This document shows positions 10,481 to 20,035 of a stretch of 64,000 nt of DNA, piece after piece. A model generated the notes under the pieces. That model had not been told where the DNA came from. It worked only from the letters and a program-made list of their open reading frames with translations, and ran no database searches. The translations under genes were made by a program, and so were the position numbers. The stretch's first letter is position 1; the number at the start of each line of letters is the position of its first letter. The DNA is from Amycolatopsis jiangsuensis (lineage in GTDB: Bacteria > Actinomycetota > Actinomycetes > Mycobacteriales > Pseudonocardiaceae). The stretch is from positions 3,498,501 to 3,562,500 of the forward strand of contig NZ_JACHMG010000001.1 in assembly GCF_014204865.1 (NCBI RefSeq), written 5' to 3'.

Positions 10481-11365
10481 TCACAACGCCGTGGTCAGGC
10501 CCCTCGCCCGCAGCACGGAACGCTCCAGCGGACGGAACACGACGAGCTCGATCGCGACGCCGACGAACAGGATCAGGAAGATCGCCGCGATCACCTTCGG
10601 CATCGAGTTGTAGGACGAACCGTCGTTGAGGTAGGTGCCGAGGCCGACACCTAGGCTCGGCGAGCGAGCGATCAGCTCCGCGGCCATCAGCGACCGCCAG
10701 GAGAACGCCCAGCCCTGCTTCAGCCCGGCGAGGAAACCCGGCAGCGCGGCGGGCAGCAGGATGTGCCGGGCCGCGGCCAGCCTGCCCGCGCCCATCACCT
10801 TGCCCACCCGCGGCAGGATCGGCGGGATCTGATCGATCCCGGACACCAGGCCGTTCGCGATCGACGGGACCGAACCGAGCAGCACCACGAAGTAGATCGC
10901 CGCGTCGTTGATGCCGAACCAGATCACCGCGGCGGGGACCCAGGCCACCGACGGCAGGCTCTGCAACCCGCTCAGCAGCGGTCCGATCGCGGCCCGCACC
11001 GGACGTACCTTGGCGACCAACACTCCGAGCGGGGTGCCGATCAGCACGCCCGCCGCGAAGCCCAGCGCGGCCCGGTGCACCGACGTCCAGATGAAGCCGA
11101 AGACCGAACCGTCGGCGACCGTGCCGGTGAACTCGTCCCACACCGACAGCGGCGCGGGCAGGGTCGTCTCCGGCCAGAACGCCGCGGCCCACAGGAGCTG
11201 CCACACCACCACGAGCAGCACGAGCGCGCCCACCGGCGGCAGGAAACCGCGCACGAACCGTCGCCAGAACGACGGCCGGCGCGGGCCCACCGGGGTGTCG
11301 AGCCGGTCGAGACCGGCGCCGACGGCCTCGTCGAGGTCCGGGGCCGCCTGGTCAGGCTGCGGCAT
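10481..11365 (-). CDS. ABC transporter permease, sulfonate/nitrate/taurine type (SsuC/TauC-like)
   Basis: A 294-residue inner-membrane permease of the BPD_transp_1 superfamily, with about six transmembrane segments and the EAA-type loop around AAARHILLPAALPGFLAGL, which contacts the ATPase. The N-terminal 35 residues are hydrophilic and rich in Asp and Pro. Its start overlaps the end of the ATPase gene by 14 bases, so the importer is co-translated in the order binding protein, ATPase, permease. The substrate class (sulfonates, taurine, nitrate or similar) is inferred from the family. No monooxygenase for desulfonation is adjacent. Confidence 0.9.
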   Translation of the reverse strand: MPQPDQAAPDLDEAVGAGLDRLDTPVGPRRPSFWRRFVRGFLPPVGALVLLVVVWQLLWAAAFWPETTLPAPLSVWDEFTGTVADGSVFGFIWTSVHRAALGFAAGVLIGTPLGVLVAKVRPVRAAIGPLLSGLQSLPSVAWVPAAVIWFGINDAAIYFVVLLGSVPSIANGLVSGIDQIPPILPRVGKVMGAGRLAAARHILLPAALPGFLAGLKQGWAFSWRSLMAAELIARSPSLGVGLGTYLNDGSSYNSMPKVIAAIFLILFVGVAIELVVFRPLERSVLRARGLTTAL

Positions 11366-12137
11366 GGGTGCTGATCACCTCACGCAGGTCCGCCGTGATC
11401 TCCTCGGCCAGCTGCTCCGAGTCGGCCGACGGGACGTCGTGCCATTCACGCACCACGCGCCCCGGGCGCGACGACAGCAGCACCACGCGCTGCCCCAGCC
11501 GCACCGCCTCGCGCACGTCGTGGGTGACGAACAGAACCGAGGTCCCGGTGCTGCGCCACACCCGCAGCAGCTCGCCCTGCAGGACGTCGCGGGTGATCGC
11601 GTCCAGCGCGGCGAACGGCTCGTCCATCAGCAGCAGCGCCTGCTGGTCGTCACTGCCGACGCGGTGCGTCGCGGCCAGCGCGCGGGCCAGCGCGACCCGC
11701 TGCCGCATTCCGCCGGACAGCTCGTGCGGACGCTTGCGACCGGCGTCGCCGAGCCGCACCAGCTCCAGCAATCCGGCGGCCTTCTCCTGCCGTTCGGCGC
11801 GGCCGAATCCGGCCAGCCGCAACGGCAGTTCGACGTTGCGGCCGGCGGTGAGCCACGGCATCAGCGCGGCCTCCTGGAACATCACCGCGGGCCGCGAGGT
11901 GGTGAGCGTGATCTGCCCGGCCGAAGGCTGGTCCAGCCCGGCCACGAGGTTCAGCAGGGTGCTCTTGCCGCAGCCGGAAGCGCCGAGCAGGCACACGAAC
12001 TCCCCCGGTGCGACCGTCAGGTCGACCCCGTCGAGGGCCTGCACCGCGCCGCCGTCCGAGCCGAACACCTTCCGCACGTCCTCGAGGTGCACCGCGGCGG
12101 AGGTGGTGGCTGCCGGTCCGGGAAAGGTGGTGGTCAT
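11352..12137 (-). CDS. ABC transporter ATP-binding protein (SsuB/TauB-like)
   Basis: A 261-residue ATPase with Walker A GASGCGKST, a Q-loop in FQEAALMPWLT, the signature LSGGMRQRVALARAL, Walker B LLLMDEPFAALD and switch His in FVTHDV. The sequence between the signature and Walker B contains a short insertion (THRVGSDDQQA). It drives uptake through the adjacent permease. It lies 25 bases downstream of the binding-protein gene in the same direction and overlaps the permease gene, forming a compact three-gene importer operon. Confidence 0.93.
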   Translation of the reverse strand: MTTTFPGPAATTSAAVHLEDVRKVFGSDGGAVQALDGVDLTVAPGEFVCLLGASGCGKSTLLNLVAGLDQPSAGQITLTTSRPAVMFQEAALMPWLTAGRNVELPLRLAGFGRAERQEKAAGLLELVRLGDAGRKRPHELSGGMRQRVALARALAATHRVGSDDQQALLLMDEPFAALDAITRDVLQGELLRVWRSTGTSVLFVTHDVREAVRLGQRVVLLSSRPGRVVREWHDVPSADSEQLAEEITADLREVISTHAAA

Positions 12138-12162
12138 CGCGGATCGCCTTCCGGTGGGAACG

Positions 12163-13218
12163 TCACTTGGCCAGCCCGGGGGCCGAGACGGCGGGCAGGT
12201 TCTGCGCCTTCAGCACTTCGTTCAGCGGGCCGAAATCGGCGAAACCCTTGAGGTCCGGGGCCTCGTCAACCACGCCCGCCGTGACCGAGTCCTTGGCCAG
12301 CTGCGGGAACTGCGCACCGACCGGGTCCGTGGTGAGCTCGATGTTGGTGAACGCCCGGTCGAGCACCGCCGGACTGAGCGTGCTGCCCGAAAGCTCCTTC
12401 AACGCGTTGTTCACCACGGACTTCGCCTCGGCCGGGTTCTGCTTCGCCCAGTCGATCGCCTGCAGCTCGCCCTTCAGCAGCGCACGCACGGTGTCCGGAT
12501 GCTCCTTGAGGAACTGGCTGCGCACGACCACCACGGTGGTCGGAAAGCGACCCTGCGGCCACAGGCTTTTCTCGTCCACGAGCACCTTCGCGCCCGCGTC
12601 GTTCACCAGCCGCGACGACCACGGTTCCGGCAGCCAGCCACCGTCCACCTCGCCCTTGCGGAACGCGTCGAGGGTCTTCGGGTTGTCGGTGTTGGTCACC
12701 TGCACCTGGCCGGTCAGGTGGTGCTCGGCCAGGAACTTCTTCAGCGCGACGTCCTGGGTGTTGGCCAGCTGCGGCGTCGCGATGTTCTTGCCCTTGAGCC
12801 CCTCGACCGAGGTGATGTCCGGCTTCACCACGAGTTGCGCCCCGCCGGAGACCGCACCGGACACCAGCTGGATGGCGCCCTTGGACTGGGTGAAGCCGTT
12901 GATCGCGGGCCCGGAACCGAGGAAGGCCACGTCGAGCGATTCGCCGAGCAGCGCGTTCACCTCGGCCGGTCCCGCGTTGAACGTCTGCGTGGTGAGCTTG
13001 GTACTGCCCAGGTTCTGGGCGAAGAAGTTCTTTTTCACGCCGAGCAGCGCGGGCGTGTGCGTGACATTCGGGAAGAAGCCGACGCGTACCTCGCCGGCGG
13101 CACCCTGGTCGGTGGCGGTCTCCGCGCGGTCCGCGCGTGAGCAGCCGGCCACCGCCCCCACCACGGTGAGCGCGGCGAGCGCGGAGACGAGCAGACGGGA
13201 TCTCGGGAACGTGCGCAC
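12163..13218 (-). CDS. ABC transporter substrate-binding lipoprotein (SsuA/TauA/NrtA-like)
   Basis: A 351-residue protein with a lipoprotein signal: basic start, hydrophobic core, and lipobox ending GAVAGC, so the mature protein is anchored at Cys25 or thereabouts. The mature N-terminus EVRVGFFPNVTHTPALLG matches the NMT1/SsuA-like fold that binds sulfonates, nitrate or similar small anions. It is the first gene of the importer operon. The 108 bases upstream separate it from a methyltransferase gene transcribed in the same direction, and I could not recognise a defined operator there. Confidence 0.9.
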   Translation of the reverse strand: MRTFPRSRLLVSALAALTVVGAVAGCSRADRAETATDQGAAGEVRVGFFPNVTHTPALLGVKKNFFAQNLGSTKLTTQTFNAGPAEVNALLGESLDVAFLGSGPAINGFTQSKGAIQLVSGAVSGGAQLVVKPDITSVEGLKGKNIATPQLANTQDVALKKFLAEHHLTGQVQVTNTDNPKTLDAFRKGEVDGGWLPEPWSSRLVNDAGAKVLVDEKSLWPQGRFPTTVVVVRSQFLKEHPDTVRALLKGELQAIDWAKQNPAEAKSVVNNALKELSGSTLSPAVLDRAFTNIELTTDPVGAQFPQLAKDSVTAGVVDEAPDLKGFADFGPLNEVLKAQNLPAVSAPGLAK

Positions 13219-13326
13219 AGGGATGCCCCTTCGGAAACGGCCGGTTCCGGCGAGGCTGCCACGATCACCCGGTTGCGTGCATTGCCATCCGCATCCCGGG
13301 ACAATGTGTGAGATCGCTTGACAGAT

Positions 13327-14337
13327 TCAGTTATCGCCTCTGCTCGGCCCCGAAGCCGCCGGCCGGCGGGCGGCCCAGACGTGGCGTTCGGCGCGGACGG
13401 CGAGGTCGGTACGCCGCAGAAGGCTGCGAGGGCTGTCGGTGTCGAGAAGATCGTCCAGCGCAGCCAGGTCCTCCTCCGGCAGCTGGTCGGCGACCGCAGC
13501 ACGCAGGCGGCGCATCACCGTGAGCGCGTAGCGACCGATTGTTGGGGAACGGTCCATTCCGACGTTGATGGTGATCTTGCGCTCGCCGCCAAGAATGAGC
13601 CCCGCGGCCGTGAGCAGCGGCCCCCAGTCGGCACCCCGGTACGGCAAATGCGCGGCGAACCGTCGATCGCTCACCTCGTGACACCGTTCCTCCAGCCCCG
13701 GCCGGAACTCCGGCGCGTCGGCGGGCAGGAACCGAGGAAGCCCGGACATCTCGACGACCGCGAGCAGCCCGCCCGGCGCCAGCACGTCGTGCACCTGGCG
13801 AAGGAACGGTCCGGGATTCGGCAGATGGTGCAGAAATGCAGATGCCCAGATCATCTGGGGCTGTCCGAGATCCGGCCATTCCGCAGTGAGGTCGGCCTCG
13901 ACAGTCCGCACCTGGTCGGCGACTCCCTTCTCACGGGCCTTCTCCCGCAGCCGGGCCAGATGGTCGACGGAAGCGTCGACAGCGGTCACGTGTGCTTCGG
14001 GAAACCGGTCGAGAAGGGCGAACGTGCCCGCCCCGGTGCCGCTGCCCAGATCCACGATCCGGCGAGGATCGGCTTCGACAGGCAGCCAGGCCGTGATCGA
14101 TGCGGCGTGGTCGGCGAGCACCTCGGCATCCAGGTCGAGGACTTCCCTTTGGACGGCGTCCTGACGAGCGGGGTCTGGATGGACGGCCTGGCGAGCGGCG
14201 TCCTGATGGCCAACGTCATGTCGAGCGTCTTGATGGACGTCTTGACGTTCACCATCCCGATGATCAGCTTCTTGATGCGCAACATCCCGATGTGCGACGT
14301 GCGGCGATGAGGTGTGTGAGTGAGCGGCGTTCGTCAT
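13327..14337 (-). CDS. Class I SAM-dependent methyltransferase with His-rich N-terminal extension
   Basis: From residue 85 on the protein is an ordinary class I methyltransferase: motif I VDLGSGTGAGT, an acidic residue after the second strand (AVDAS), a post-I EADL, and motif IV-like ASAFLHHLPNPG. The natural product or lipid substrate is unknown. The first 65 residues are unusual: about ten His among repeating Asp, Gln, Arg and Ala residues (for example AHRDVAHQEADHRD), encoded by a degenerate DNA repeat. This could bind metal or simply be low-complexity expansion. The ATG at 14337 is chosen because it opens the His-rich stretch, and a frame from 14394 is also open. Total length is 336 residues. 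Confidence 0.85.
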   Translation of the reverse strand: MTNAAHSHTSSPHVAHRDVAHQEADHRDGERQDVHQDARHDVGHQDAARQAVHPDPARQDAVQREVLDLDAEVLADHAASITAWLPVEADPRRIVDLGSGTGAGTFALLDRFPEAHVTAVDASVDHLARLREKAREKGVADQVRTVEADLTAEWPDLGQPQMIWASAFLHHLPNPGPFLRQVHDVLAPGGLLAVVEMSGLPRFLPADAPEFRPGLEERCHEVSDRRFAAHLPYRGADWGPLLTAAGLILGGERKITINVGMDRSPTIGRYALTVMRRLRAAVADQLPEEDLAALDDLLDTDSPRSLLRRTDLAVRAERHVWAARRPAASGPSRGDN

Positions 14338-14454
14338 GCCACCGACAGTACGAACTCCATGCGTCTCCAGCACAGCTTCTTGCGCATTCGGCAAGACAAT
14401 CGGTCCTGCCGCTGCCGGACACGCATGCGCAGGCCGGGTTGCCGGGCTCGTCGG

Positions 14455-15018
14455 CTACTGCTCGTTCCGGTGCCCGCGGCGGGCGTCGCGGTCGAAGATG
14501 CCGATGATGTCGCACGGCCCACCCGCGGTGCCGATCGCGTGCGGCAGCATCGTGGGGAACTCCGCGGCCTGGTTGGCCTCGACACGCAACCGGCGGTTGC
14601 CCAGCAGCAGTACGGCGGCGCCGGAGAGCACGACCAGCCACTCACGGCCGGGATGCGCTCGCATGCGCGCGGGACTGTCCGGCGGCGGGTCCGTCACGCG
14701 GCGGCGCACCACGGTCATGCCCGGATCGGCTTTGATCGGCCAGCGCATCGACCCCTGCGCACTGTCGATCATCGGATGCGAGATCACGTCGTCGGTGTCC
14801 ATCTCGACGAGCTGGTCCAGCGAGGTGTCCAGCGCACGGGCGAGCGTGACGAGCTGGTCGAGCGCGAGGCGGCGCTGTCCGTTCTCGATCCGGCTGAGCG
14901 AGGACGGACTCAGCCGCGCGCGCTCCGCAAGCTCCTCCAGCGACCATCCCTGCGCCACCCGCAGAGCGCGGATGCGTTTGCGCACCAGGCTGTCCAGCTC
15001 GGCGTCGTCGTGCGTCAC
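14455..15018 (-). CDS. XRE-family regulator with C-terminal cupin domain
   Basis: Residues 10-65 form a helix-turn-helix of the XRE type (RIRALRVAQGWSLEELAERARLSPSSLSRIENG). Residues about 100-185 form a cupin sensor (HPGREWLVVLSGAAVLLLG). Such regulators usually bind a small ligand and repress a neighbouring transporter or catabolic gene. The gene follows the nucleobase permease by 10 bases if GTG 15018 is used, or overlaps it if GTG 15045 is used; neither has a clear ribosome-binding site, so coupling to the permease is likely. It probably controls that permease. Length is 187 residues from 15018. Confidence 0.85.
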   Translation of the reverse strand: MTHDDAELDSLVRKRIRALRVAQGWSLEELAERARLSPSSLSRIENGQRRLALDQLVTLARALDTSLDQLVEMDTDDVISHPMIDSAQGSMRWPIKADPGMTVVRRRVTDPPPDSPARMRAHPGREWLVVLSGAAVLLLGNRRLRVEANQAAEFPTMLPHAIGTAGGPCDIIGIFDRDARRGHRNEQ

Positions 15019-15028
15019 GGGCAAGAGG

Positions 15029-16423
15029 CTATGCCGATCCAGCACGCTCCGCCAGCGTGCCGGAGGTCCGCCGGCCGCGCAGCAGCAGATACCCCAGTAG
15101 CGACACCACGAATCCCGCGTAATAGGCCAGATCCGCGCCGTGCAGCGCGGCGGCCACCGGTCCCGTGTAGACAGTCGTGTTCATGAACGGCACCGCGGCG
15201 GCGAACCCGGCCACGAACGCCACCAGCGCTGCCCAGCTCCGCACCGGCCGGTTCAGTTCGGCCAGCACCTCGACGCGGCGGCCGCCCCGGGTGCGGCGCA
15301 GCCAGTCCGGCACCACCACCCCCAGGAACGGCGGGATCCAGTAGCTCACGAACAGCAGCACGTTCTCGAACTTTGCCGCCAGGTCCCCGCTGTGCATCCA
15401 GAGGATCAGCGCGAACGCCAGCACCGTCACCACCACCGCGGACACCGGACGGCGCACACGCACCCCGACTGTCTGCAGCGCGAGCGACCCGCTGTAGTCG
15501 TTCATCGCGTTGGACGACACCGTAACCAGTGCGATCACCAGTAACGCGAGGCCGCCCAGCACGCCGCCGCCGACCAGGGCGGACACCCCGGCCGCGGTCT
15601 GGTCGCCCAGTGCGGTGCCGAGAGCGAGCCCGATGCCCTCCCCCAGCAGATACGACGCGACCAGGCCCAGCAGGGTGAACCAGAAGACGCCGGCCGGTCG
15701 GGTGGTCGAAGGCAGGTACCGGCTGAAGTCCGCCGCGTAGGGTGCCCACGAAATGGCCAGGCTCAGCGTGATCGTGGAGAACAGCACGACGGCGCCGGCG
15801 AAATCAGCGCCACGCGCCGAGTCGGTGACCGTGATCGGGTGGTCGAGCACCACCTTCACCGCCAGCGCCACGAACGCGACCACGAGCACCACGCTCATCA
15901 CCGCCTGGACCCGGTGGATCACCGCGTAGCCGAACACCCCGAGCAGGCACTGCAGCACCAGCACCACCAGCATCGCGGCCCAGAACGGCAGTCCGGTCAG
16001 CTCGGCCAGCGCCTCCCCGCCGAACAGGCCGACCAGCGCGTCCCACGCGATCGACCCCAGCCACTGCACGAGCCCGGGCAGCACCACGACGCGGCCGAAC
16101 GGCAGCCGGGCGAGCGGCAGCTGTCCGGTACCGGTACGCGGTCCCCAGGTCGAAAGCCAGGCGACCGGCAGGGAACCGAGCACCGTGCCGACCAGCGCGA
16201 CGACGAACCCGGTGGTGAACCCGAGGCCGAGGGTGGCACCGAGGGTGCCGGTGAACACCGCGGTCATGGTGAGGTTCGGGGCGAACCACACCCCGGCCAG
16301 CCGCCACGGCCTGCCGAACCGGTTGGCCTCGGGAACCGGGGCGATCCCGTGCGTCTCGATCGTGAGATCCCCGGCCCCGGACGGCATCCGTCCCCCGAAG
16401 ACGTCGGCGTCGATCCCGCTCAT
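15029..16423 (-). CDS. Nucleobase:cation symporter-1 family permease (cytosine/purine permease-like)
   Basis: A 464-residue protein with about twelve hydrophobic segments. The N-terminus PVPEANRFGRPWRLAGVWFAPNLTMTAVFTGTLGA resembles the NCS1 signature, in which the NPN-like loop and following helices bind nucleobases, hydantoins or allantoin. It should import such a compound with Na+ or H+. It is transcribed ahead of the XRE-cupin regulator in a two-gene operon and is divergent from an MFS gene. The exact substrate cannot be assigned from the sequence, and no nucleobase catabolic gene is adjacent. Confidence 0.88.
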   Translation of the reverse strand: MSGIDADVFGGRMPSGAGDLTIETHGIAPVPEANRFGRPWRLAGVWFAPNLTMTAVFTGTLGATLGLGFTTGFVVALVGTVLGSLPVAWLSTWGPRTGTGQLPLARLPFGRVVVLPGLVQWLGSIAWDALVGLFGGEALAELTGLPFWAAMLVVLVLQCLLGVFGYAVIHRVQAVMSVVLVVAFVALAVKVVLDHPITVTDSARGADFAGAVVLFSTITLSLAISWAPYAADFSRYLPSTTRPAGVFWFTLLGLVASYLLGEGIGLALGTALGDQTAAGVSALVGGGVLGGLALLVIALVTVSSNAMNDYSGSLALQTVGVRVRRPVSAVVVTVLAFALILWMHSGDLAAKFENVLLFVSYWIPPFLGVVVPDWLRRTRGGRRVEVLAELNRPVRSWAALVAFVAGFAAAVPFMNTTVYTGPVAAALHGADLAYYAGFVVSLLGYLLLRGRRTSGTLAERAGSA

Positions 16424-16530
16424 GCTGTGCCTCTCTCCCGGCTGAGGAGGTGAGTCTGTCCCGGCGCCGGGTACCCGGCCAAGCCGGTGTGGCCTTCCCG
16501 ACCCCGCGCGAGCGGTGCCAGACTCGCGGG

Positions 16531-17763
16531 ATGGGGGAAACGACCGGCGCGCCGGCGCTGTGGCACCGGCGGTTCGCGGTTTTCTACACCGGACGCCTGG
16601 TCTCCTATCTGGGCAGTTCGATGACCCCGGTGGCGTTGTCGTTCGCCGTGCTCGGCAGCGGCCGGAGCACCACCGACCTGGGGATCGTGCTCACCGCGGG
16701 GATGGTGCCGATCCTCGCGCTGGTGCTGGTCGGCGGTTCGGTCGCCGACCGGTTCCCGCGCAACCGGGTGCTGCGGCTGTCCAACCTCGGGGCCGGCGCG
16801 GCTCAGCTGGTCGCGGCCGCGATCCTGCTCACCGGGCACTATTCGCTTCCGGCGATCGCGGTCACCGAATTCGCCGGTGGCGTCTGCACCGCGTTCACCA
16901 CACCCGCGCTGCGCGGCATCGTGCCGCAGCTGGTCGACCGGCTACACCTTCGCCGGGCCAATTCCCTGCTGGCCACCGCGCGGAACGTGACCAAGGTGGC
17001 CGGCCCGGCGCTGGGCGGCGTGCTGGTGGCCACGGTGGGCGGCGGCTGGGCGATCGCCGCCGACGGCATCTCGTTCCTGCTCGCCGCGCTGCTGTACCAC
17101 TCGATCACGCTGCCATCCACGGAATCGTCGCACCGGGAAGGTGTCCTGAGTGGCGTGCGCACCGGCTGGCGAGCCTTTCTGCGCATCCCATGGATGTGGC
17201 GAGTGGTCACGGCGTTCGCCGTGGTCAACATCGTGCATGCGGGCGGCTGGCTCGTCCTCGGCCCCGGCATCGCGCGCCAGACCGTGGGCGCGGCCGGCTG
17301 GGGCGTGGTGCTGAGCGTCCGGGCGATCGGGGTACTTCTCGCCGGGCTGGCCATGTACCGGTGGGCGATACCGCGGCTGCTGACGCTCGGTCTGCTCTGC
17401 GCGGCCGTGGGCGCGGCCCCGCTGATCGTGCTGGGCGTGCACGCGAGCCTGCCGGTGCTGCTCGCCGCGGCGTTGGTGGCCGGCGCCGGTTTCGGCGTGT
17501 TCGGGATCGCCTGGGACACCACCATGCAGGAAAACGTCCCGCGCCCGCTGCTGTCCCGGATGGCCGCCTTCGACGATTTCGGCTCCTATCTCGGCATCCC
17601 GATCGGCGAACTGCTCGCCGGGCCGCTGGCCGGCGCCTTCGGCGACCAGGCCGTGGTGCTGGCCGGCGGACTCGTGCTGGCTTGCGCCGCGCTCGTCCCG
17701 CTGCGCTCCCCCGTGGTGCGCGGCATGCGCCATCCACCCGCGTCGGTCCCCGAAAATCCGTGA
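16531..17763 (+). CDS. MFS transporter (drug-efflux-like)
   Basis: A 410-residue membrane protein with about twelve transmembrane segments and the MFS loop 2-3 motif in ADRFPRNRVLRLSN (GGSVADRFPRN). It belongs to the group of actinobacterial exporters related to enterobactin and macrolide exporters (Pfam MFS_3-like). The ATG at 16531 follows a purine-rich CGCGGG. It stands alone, divergent from the NCS1 permease with a 107-base gap and convergent with the S53 protease across a terminator. The substrate is unknown. Confidence 0.87.
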   Translation: MGETTGAPALWHRRFAVFYTGRLVSYLGSSMTPVALSFAVLGSGRSTTDLGIVLTAGMVPILALVLVGGSVADRFPRNRVLRLSNLGAGAAQLVAAAILLTGHYSLPAIAVTEFAGGVCTAFTTPALRGIVPQLVDRLHLRRANSLLATARNVTKVAGPALGGVLVATVGGGWAIAADGISFLLAALLYHSITLPSTESSHREGVLSGVRTGWRAFLRIPWMWRVVTAFAVVNIVHAGGWLVLGPGIARQTVGAAGWGVVLSVRAIGVLLAGLAMYRWAIPRLLTLGLLCAAVGAAPLIVLGVHASLPVLLAAALVAGAGFGVFGIAWDTTMQENVPRPLLSRMAAFDDFGSYLGIPIGELLAGPLAGAFGDQAVVLAGGLVLACAALVPLRSPVVRGMRHPPASVPENP

Positions 17764-17796
17764 AGGCCCCCATCACGGGATGGAGGCCTTCACGGA
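17757..17796. terminator. Bidirectional terminator after the MFS gene
   Basis: A 12-bp perfect inverted repeat (TCCGTGAAGGCC at 17757-17768, complement at 17785-17796) overlaps the MFS stop codon and lies between convergent genes. It lacks a clear U run, as is common in high-GC actinobacteria. Confidence 0.75.
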
Positions 17797-17810
17797 CGTG
17801 GCCGGTGCGA

Positions 17811-19787
17811 TCAGACGAGTAGCAGGAACGCGAGACCGTTCGGCGAACCGAGCCCGGTCACGTCGTCGTAGCCCTTCGTGGTGTGGATGGTGAGGTTCGG
17901 GTAGTCGAGCACCCGGGCGGAGGTGAGCAGGCCGTCGGCATCGTCGACCCCGTTGGCGAAGTCCACCCGCTGCACCGCGCCGTCCACGTGCTGTACGTCG
18001 TTGATCGCCGACGTGCGCGAGGTCAGCTGGTACAGCACCGGGTTGATGAACCCGTGGTGGAAGTGGTCGAGACTGTCGGACACCGCCATCACACCCGCGA
18101 ACACCGGCGAGGCGAGGCTCGTGCCGCCGATCCGGTACTGGTCGTAGTAGGCGCCGTCCGGGAAGGTCTGCGTCTGGCCGACCAGGAAACCGGTGTTCGG
18201 GTCGGCGACCGCGGAGATGTCCGGCACCACGCGGCCTTTCGCACCACCGGTCTGGTTCTTCGTGGACAGTGCGTCCGGGACGATCCCCTTCTGGTAGAAG
18301 GGTTGTTCGAACAGCCGGCTGGTACCGCCGCCCGCGCCACCGTTGAACGCGCCCGGGAACGCCGGGTCGTAGGCGCCGTCGGTGAGCGTCGACTTTCCGG
18401 TCTCCCACCCGGTTTCGAACTGCCGCTTGCCGTCCTTGCCGACCGCGAGCGAGGTACCGCCGACCGCGGTCACCCACGGTGCGGAGGCGGAGAAGTCGGC
18501 CGACGGCGTGCCCAGCCGCGCGACCTCGTCCCCGTTGTCACCGGAGGAGAAATACACGCCGATGCCCTCGAGCACGGCCTGGATCGAGATCTGGTTGAAC
18601 GCCTCGACCTCGTCGGCGGGGATGTCCTCGCCCGTGTTGCCGTACGAGTTCGAGATGATGTCCGCCTTGTGCCCGGCGACCACGTAGTTCAACGCGGTGT
18701 CCAGCGACAGGTCCTGGCAGTCCGCACCACCGACGTAGAGGATGTCCGCACCGGGTGCGAGCCCGTGCGCGGCCTCGACGTCGAGCGTTTCTTCGCCGTA
18801 CCAGCCGGAGGCGTCGCACTGGTCCGGCGGCTCCTGGTCCGGGTTCGCCGGGAAGATGTGCTGGGAGAACTGCGCTTTCGTCAGCGGGTGCGCGGGATCG
18901 TTGCGCTTGGCGTACTCGGCGGCGTCGGCGTAGATGGTCGGCGAGGCGAACGCGTCGATGATGGCGATCGTGGTGCCCTTGCCGTCCGCGCCGAGCTTCG
19001 CCGCCTGGTCCACCCCGTAAGCCGAACGCAACTGCGCGGGGGTGTAGCCGCACGGCGCGTACGGCAGCTGCTTGCCCTCGTAGGCGGGGTCCGTGGTGTC
19101 GGTCTTCTCGCCGTAGTAAGCGCTGCACGGTCCGGAGTTGCGGAACCCGTCCGACGGCGGCGCGGTCGAAGGATCCTTCACCTGCTCCTGCCGGGTCGCC
19201 GGCGTGTCCCCGCCGTCGGTGTGGTCCGGTTTGAACAGGCTGGTGGCCTGGTCCACACCGATCACGCCGAGTACCGCGCCGGACAGCGAAGCGGGCACGG
19301 ACAGGTTCTTGTCCGCGGCCCGGAGCGTCCGGCCCTTCACCGCGTACTTGCCGAGCTTGACGGAGAACGCCCGCTGCACCTGGTCGGCGGAACCACTGGC
19401 CTCGACGTAGGCACGGTTGGCCGGCACTTCACCGATGCGGAAACCACTGCCGGTGAGCCAGTTTCGCACCTCGGACACCGTCTGGCCCGACGGCGCGAAC
19501 CGGTCGCGCACCTGGTCGGGGGTGAGGAACTGGCGGTAGGTGCGGCTCCGCGGATCGGACACGGCCTGCGCCACGGACTCCGCCCCCGCCTGGTCCCGCT
19601 GGTTGAGGTAGACCCGGAAATCCACAGTGGACGATGGCGCGGTGTCGGCGACCTTCGCCGCCGGACTGGCCCACGACGGGTGCGACTGCGGGATGTCCGC
19701 CCGCCCCTGGGCCGACGCCACGGCGGGCGTCGCGGTCAGGCCACCCGCCACCGCGAGCGACAGGAACACGGTGACACTTCTTCGCAC
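17811..19787 (-). CDS. Secreted S53 (sedolisin/kumamolisin-type) serine-carboxyl protease
   Basis: A 658-residue preproprotein with signal peptide (residues 1-25), a pro-kumamolisin activation domain (about 40-190) and a catalytic domain (about 230-655). The catalytic Glu and Asp lie in GEETLDVEAAHGLAPGAD, and the nucleophile in the motif GGTSLASPVFAG. These enzymes are acid-active endopeptidases released by autoprocessing. The GTG at 19787 is preferred over TTG 19793 because GGGAG lies six bases upstream of it. It is a single gene, transcribed away from an intergenic stretch of about 250 bases (19788-20035) in which I recognise no gene. Confidence 0.93.
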   Translation of the reverse strand: MRRSVTVFLSLAVAGGLTATPAVASAQGRADIPQSHPSWASPAAKVADTAPSSTVDFRVYLNQRDQAGAESVAQAVSDPRSRTYRQFLTPDQVRDRFAPSGQTVSEVRNWLTGSGFRIGEVPANRAYVEASGSADQVQRAFSVKLGKYAVKGRTLRAADKNLSVPASLSGAVLGVIGVDQATSLFKPDHTDGGDTPATRQEQVKDPSTAPPSDGFRNSGPCSAYYGEKTDTTDPAYEGKQLPYAPCGYTPAQLRSAYGVDQAAKLGADGKGTTIAIIDAFASPTIYADAAEYAKRNDPAHPLTKAQFSQHIFPANPDQEPPDQCDASGWYGEETLDVEAAHGLAPGADILYVGGADCQDLSLDTALNYVVAGHKADIISNSYGNTGEDIPADEVEAFNQISIQAVLEGIGVYFSSGDNGDEVARLGTPSADFSASAPWVTAVGGTSLAVGKDGKRQFETGWETGKSTLTDGAYDPAFPGAFNGGAGGGTSRLFEQPFYQKGIVPDALSTKNQTGGAKGRVVPDISAVADPNTGFLVGQTQTFPDGAYYDQYRIGGTSLASPVFAGVMAVSDSLDHFHHGFINPVLYQLTSRTSAINDVQHVDGAVQRVDFANGVDDADGLLTSARVLDYPNLTIHTTKGYDDVTGLGSPNGLAFLLLV

Positions 19788-20035
19788 AGGCAACTCCCTC
19801 GTGAATGGCGGCCCGGGAAGCCCGGACGTCCGTCCGAGAGATTAAGTCGGCGTACGGCCGCACGGAAACCGTCCCGCTCTCCGGTGCGGAACCGTTATCT
19901 GACCGGCCACGATTCCGCACTGTACGTCCGGTTCGTCCGCACTGGCCCGAGCGGATTGCCGCACTATCGGCGCGAAGTCCGGTTTCCCACTTCCGTAGGG
20001 CGGACCGTGATCGCCTTGCCGCGACGGCGTTCCGC

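Noticed and set aside
13219..13326. Riboswitch or sulfur-regulator site ahead of the sulfonate-type importer
   Set aside because: No recognisable riboswitch core or convincing palindrome could be traced in the 108 bases.
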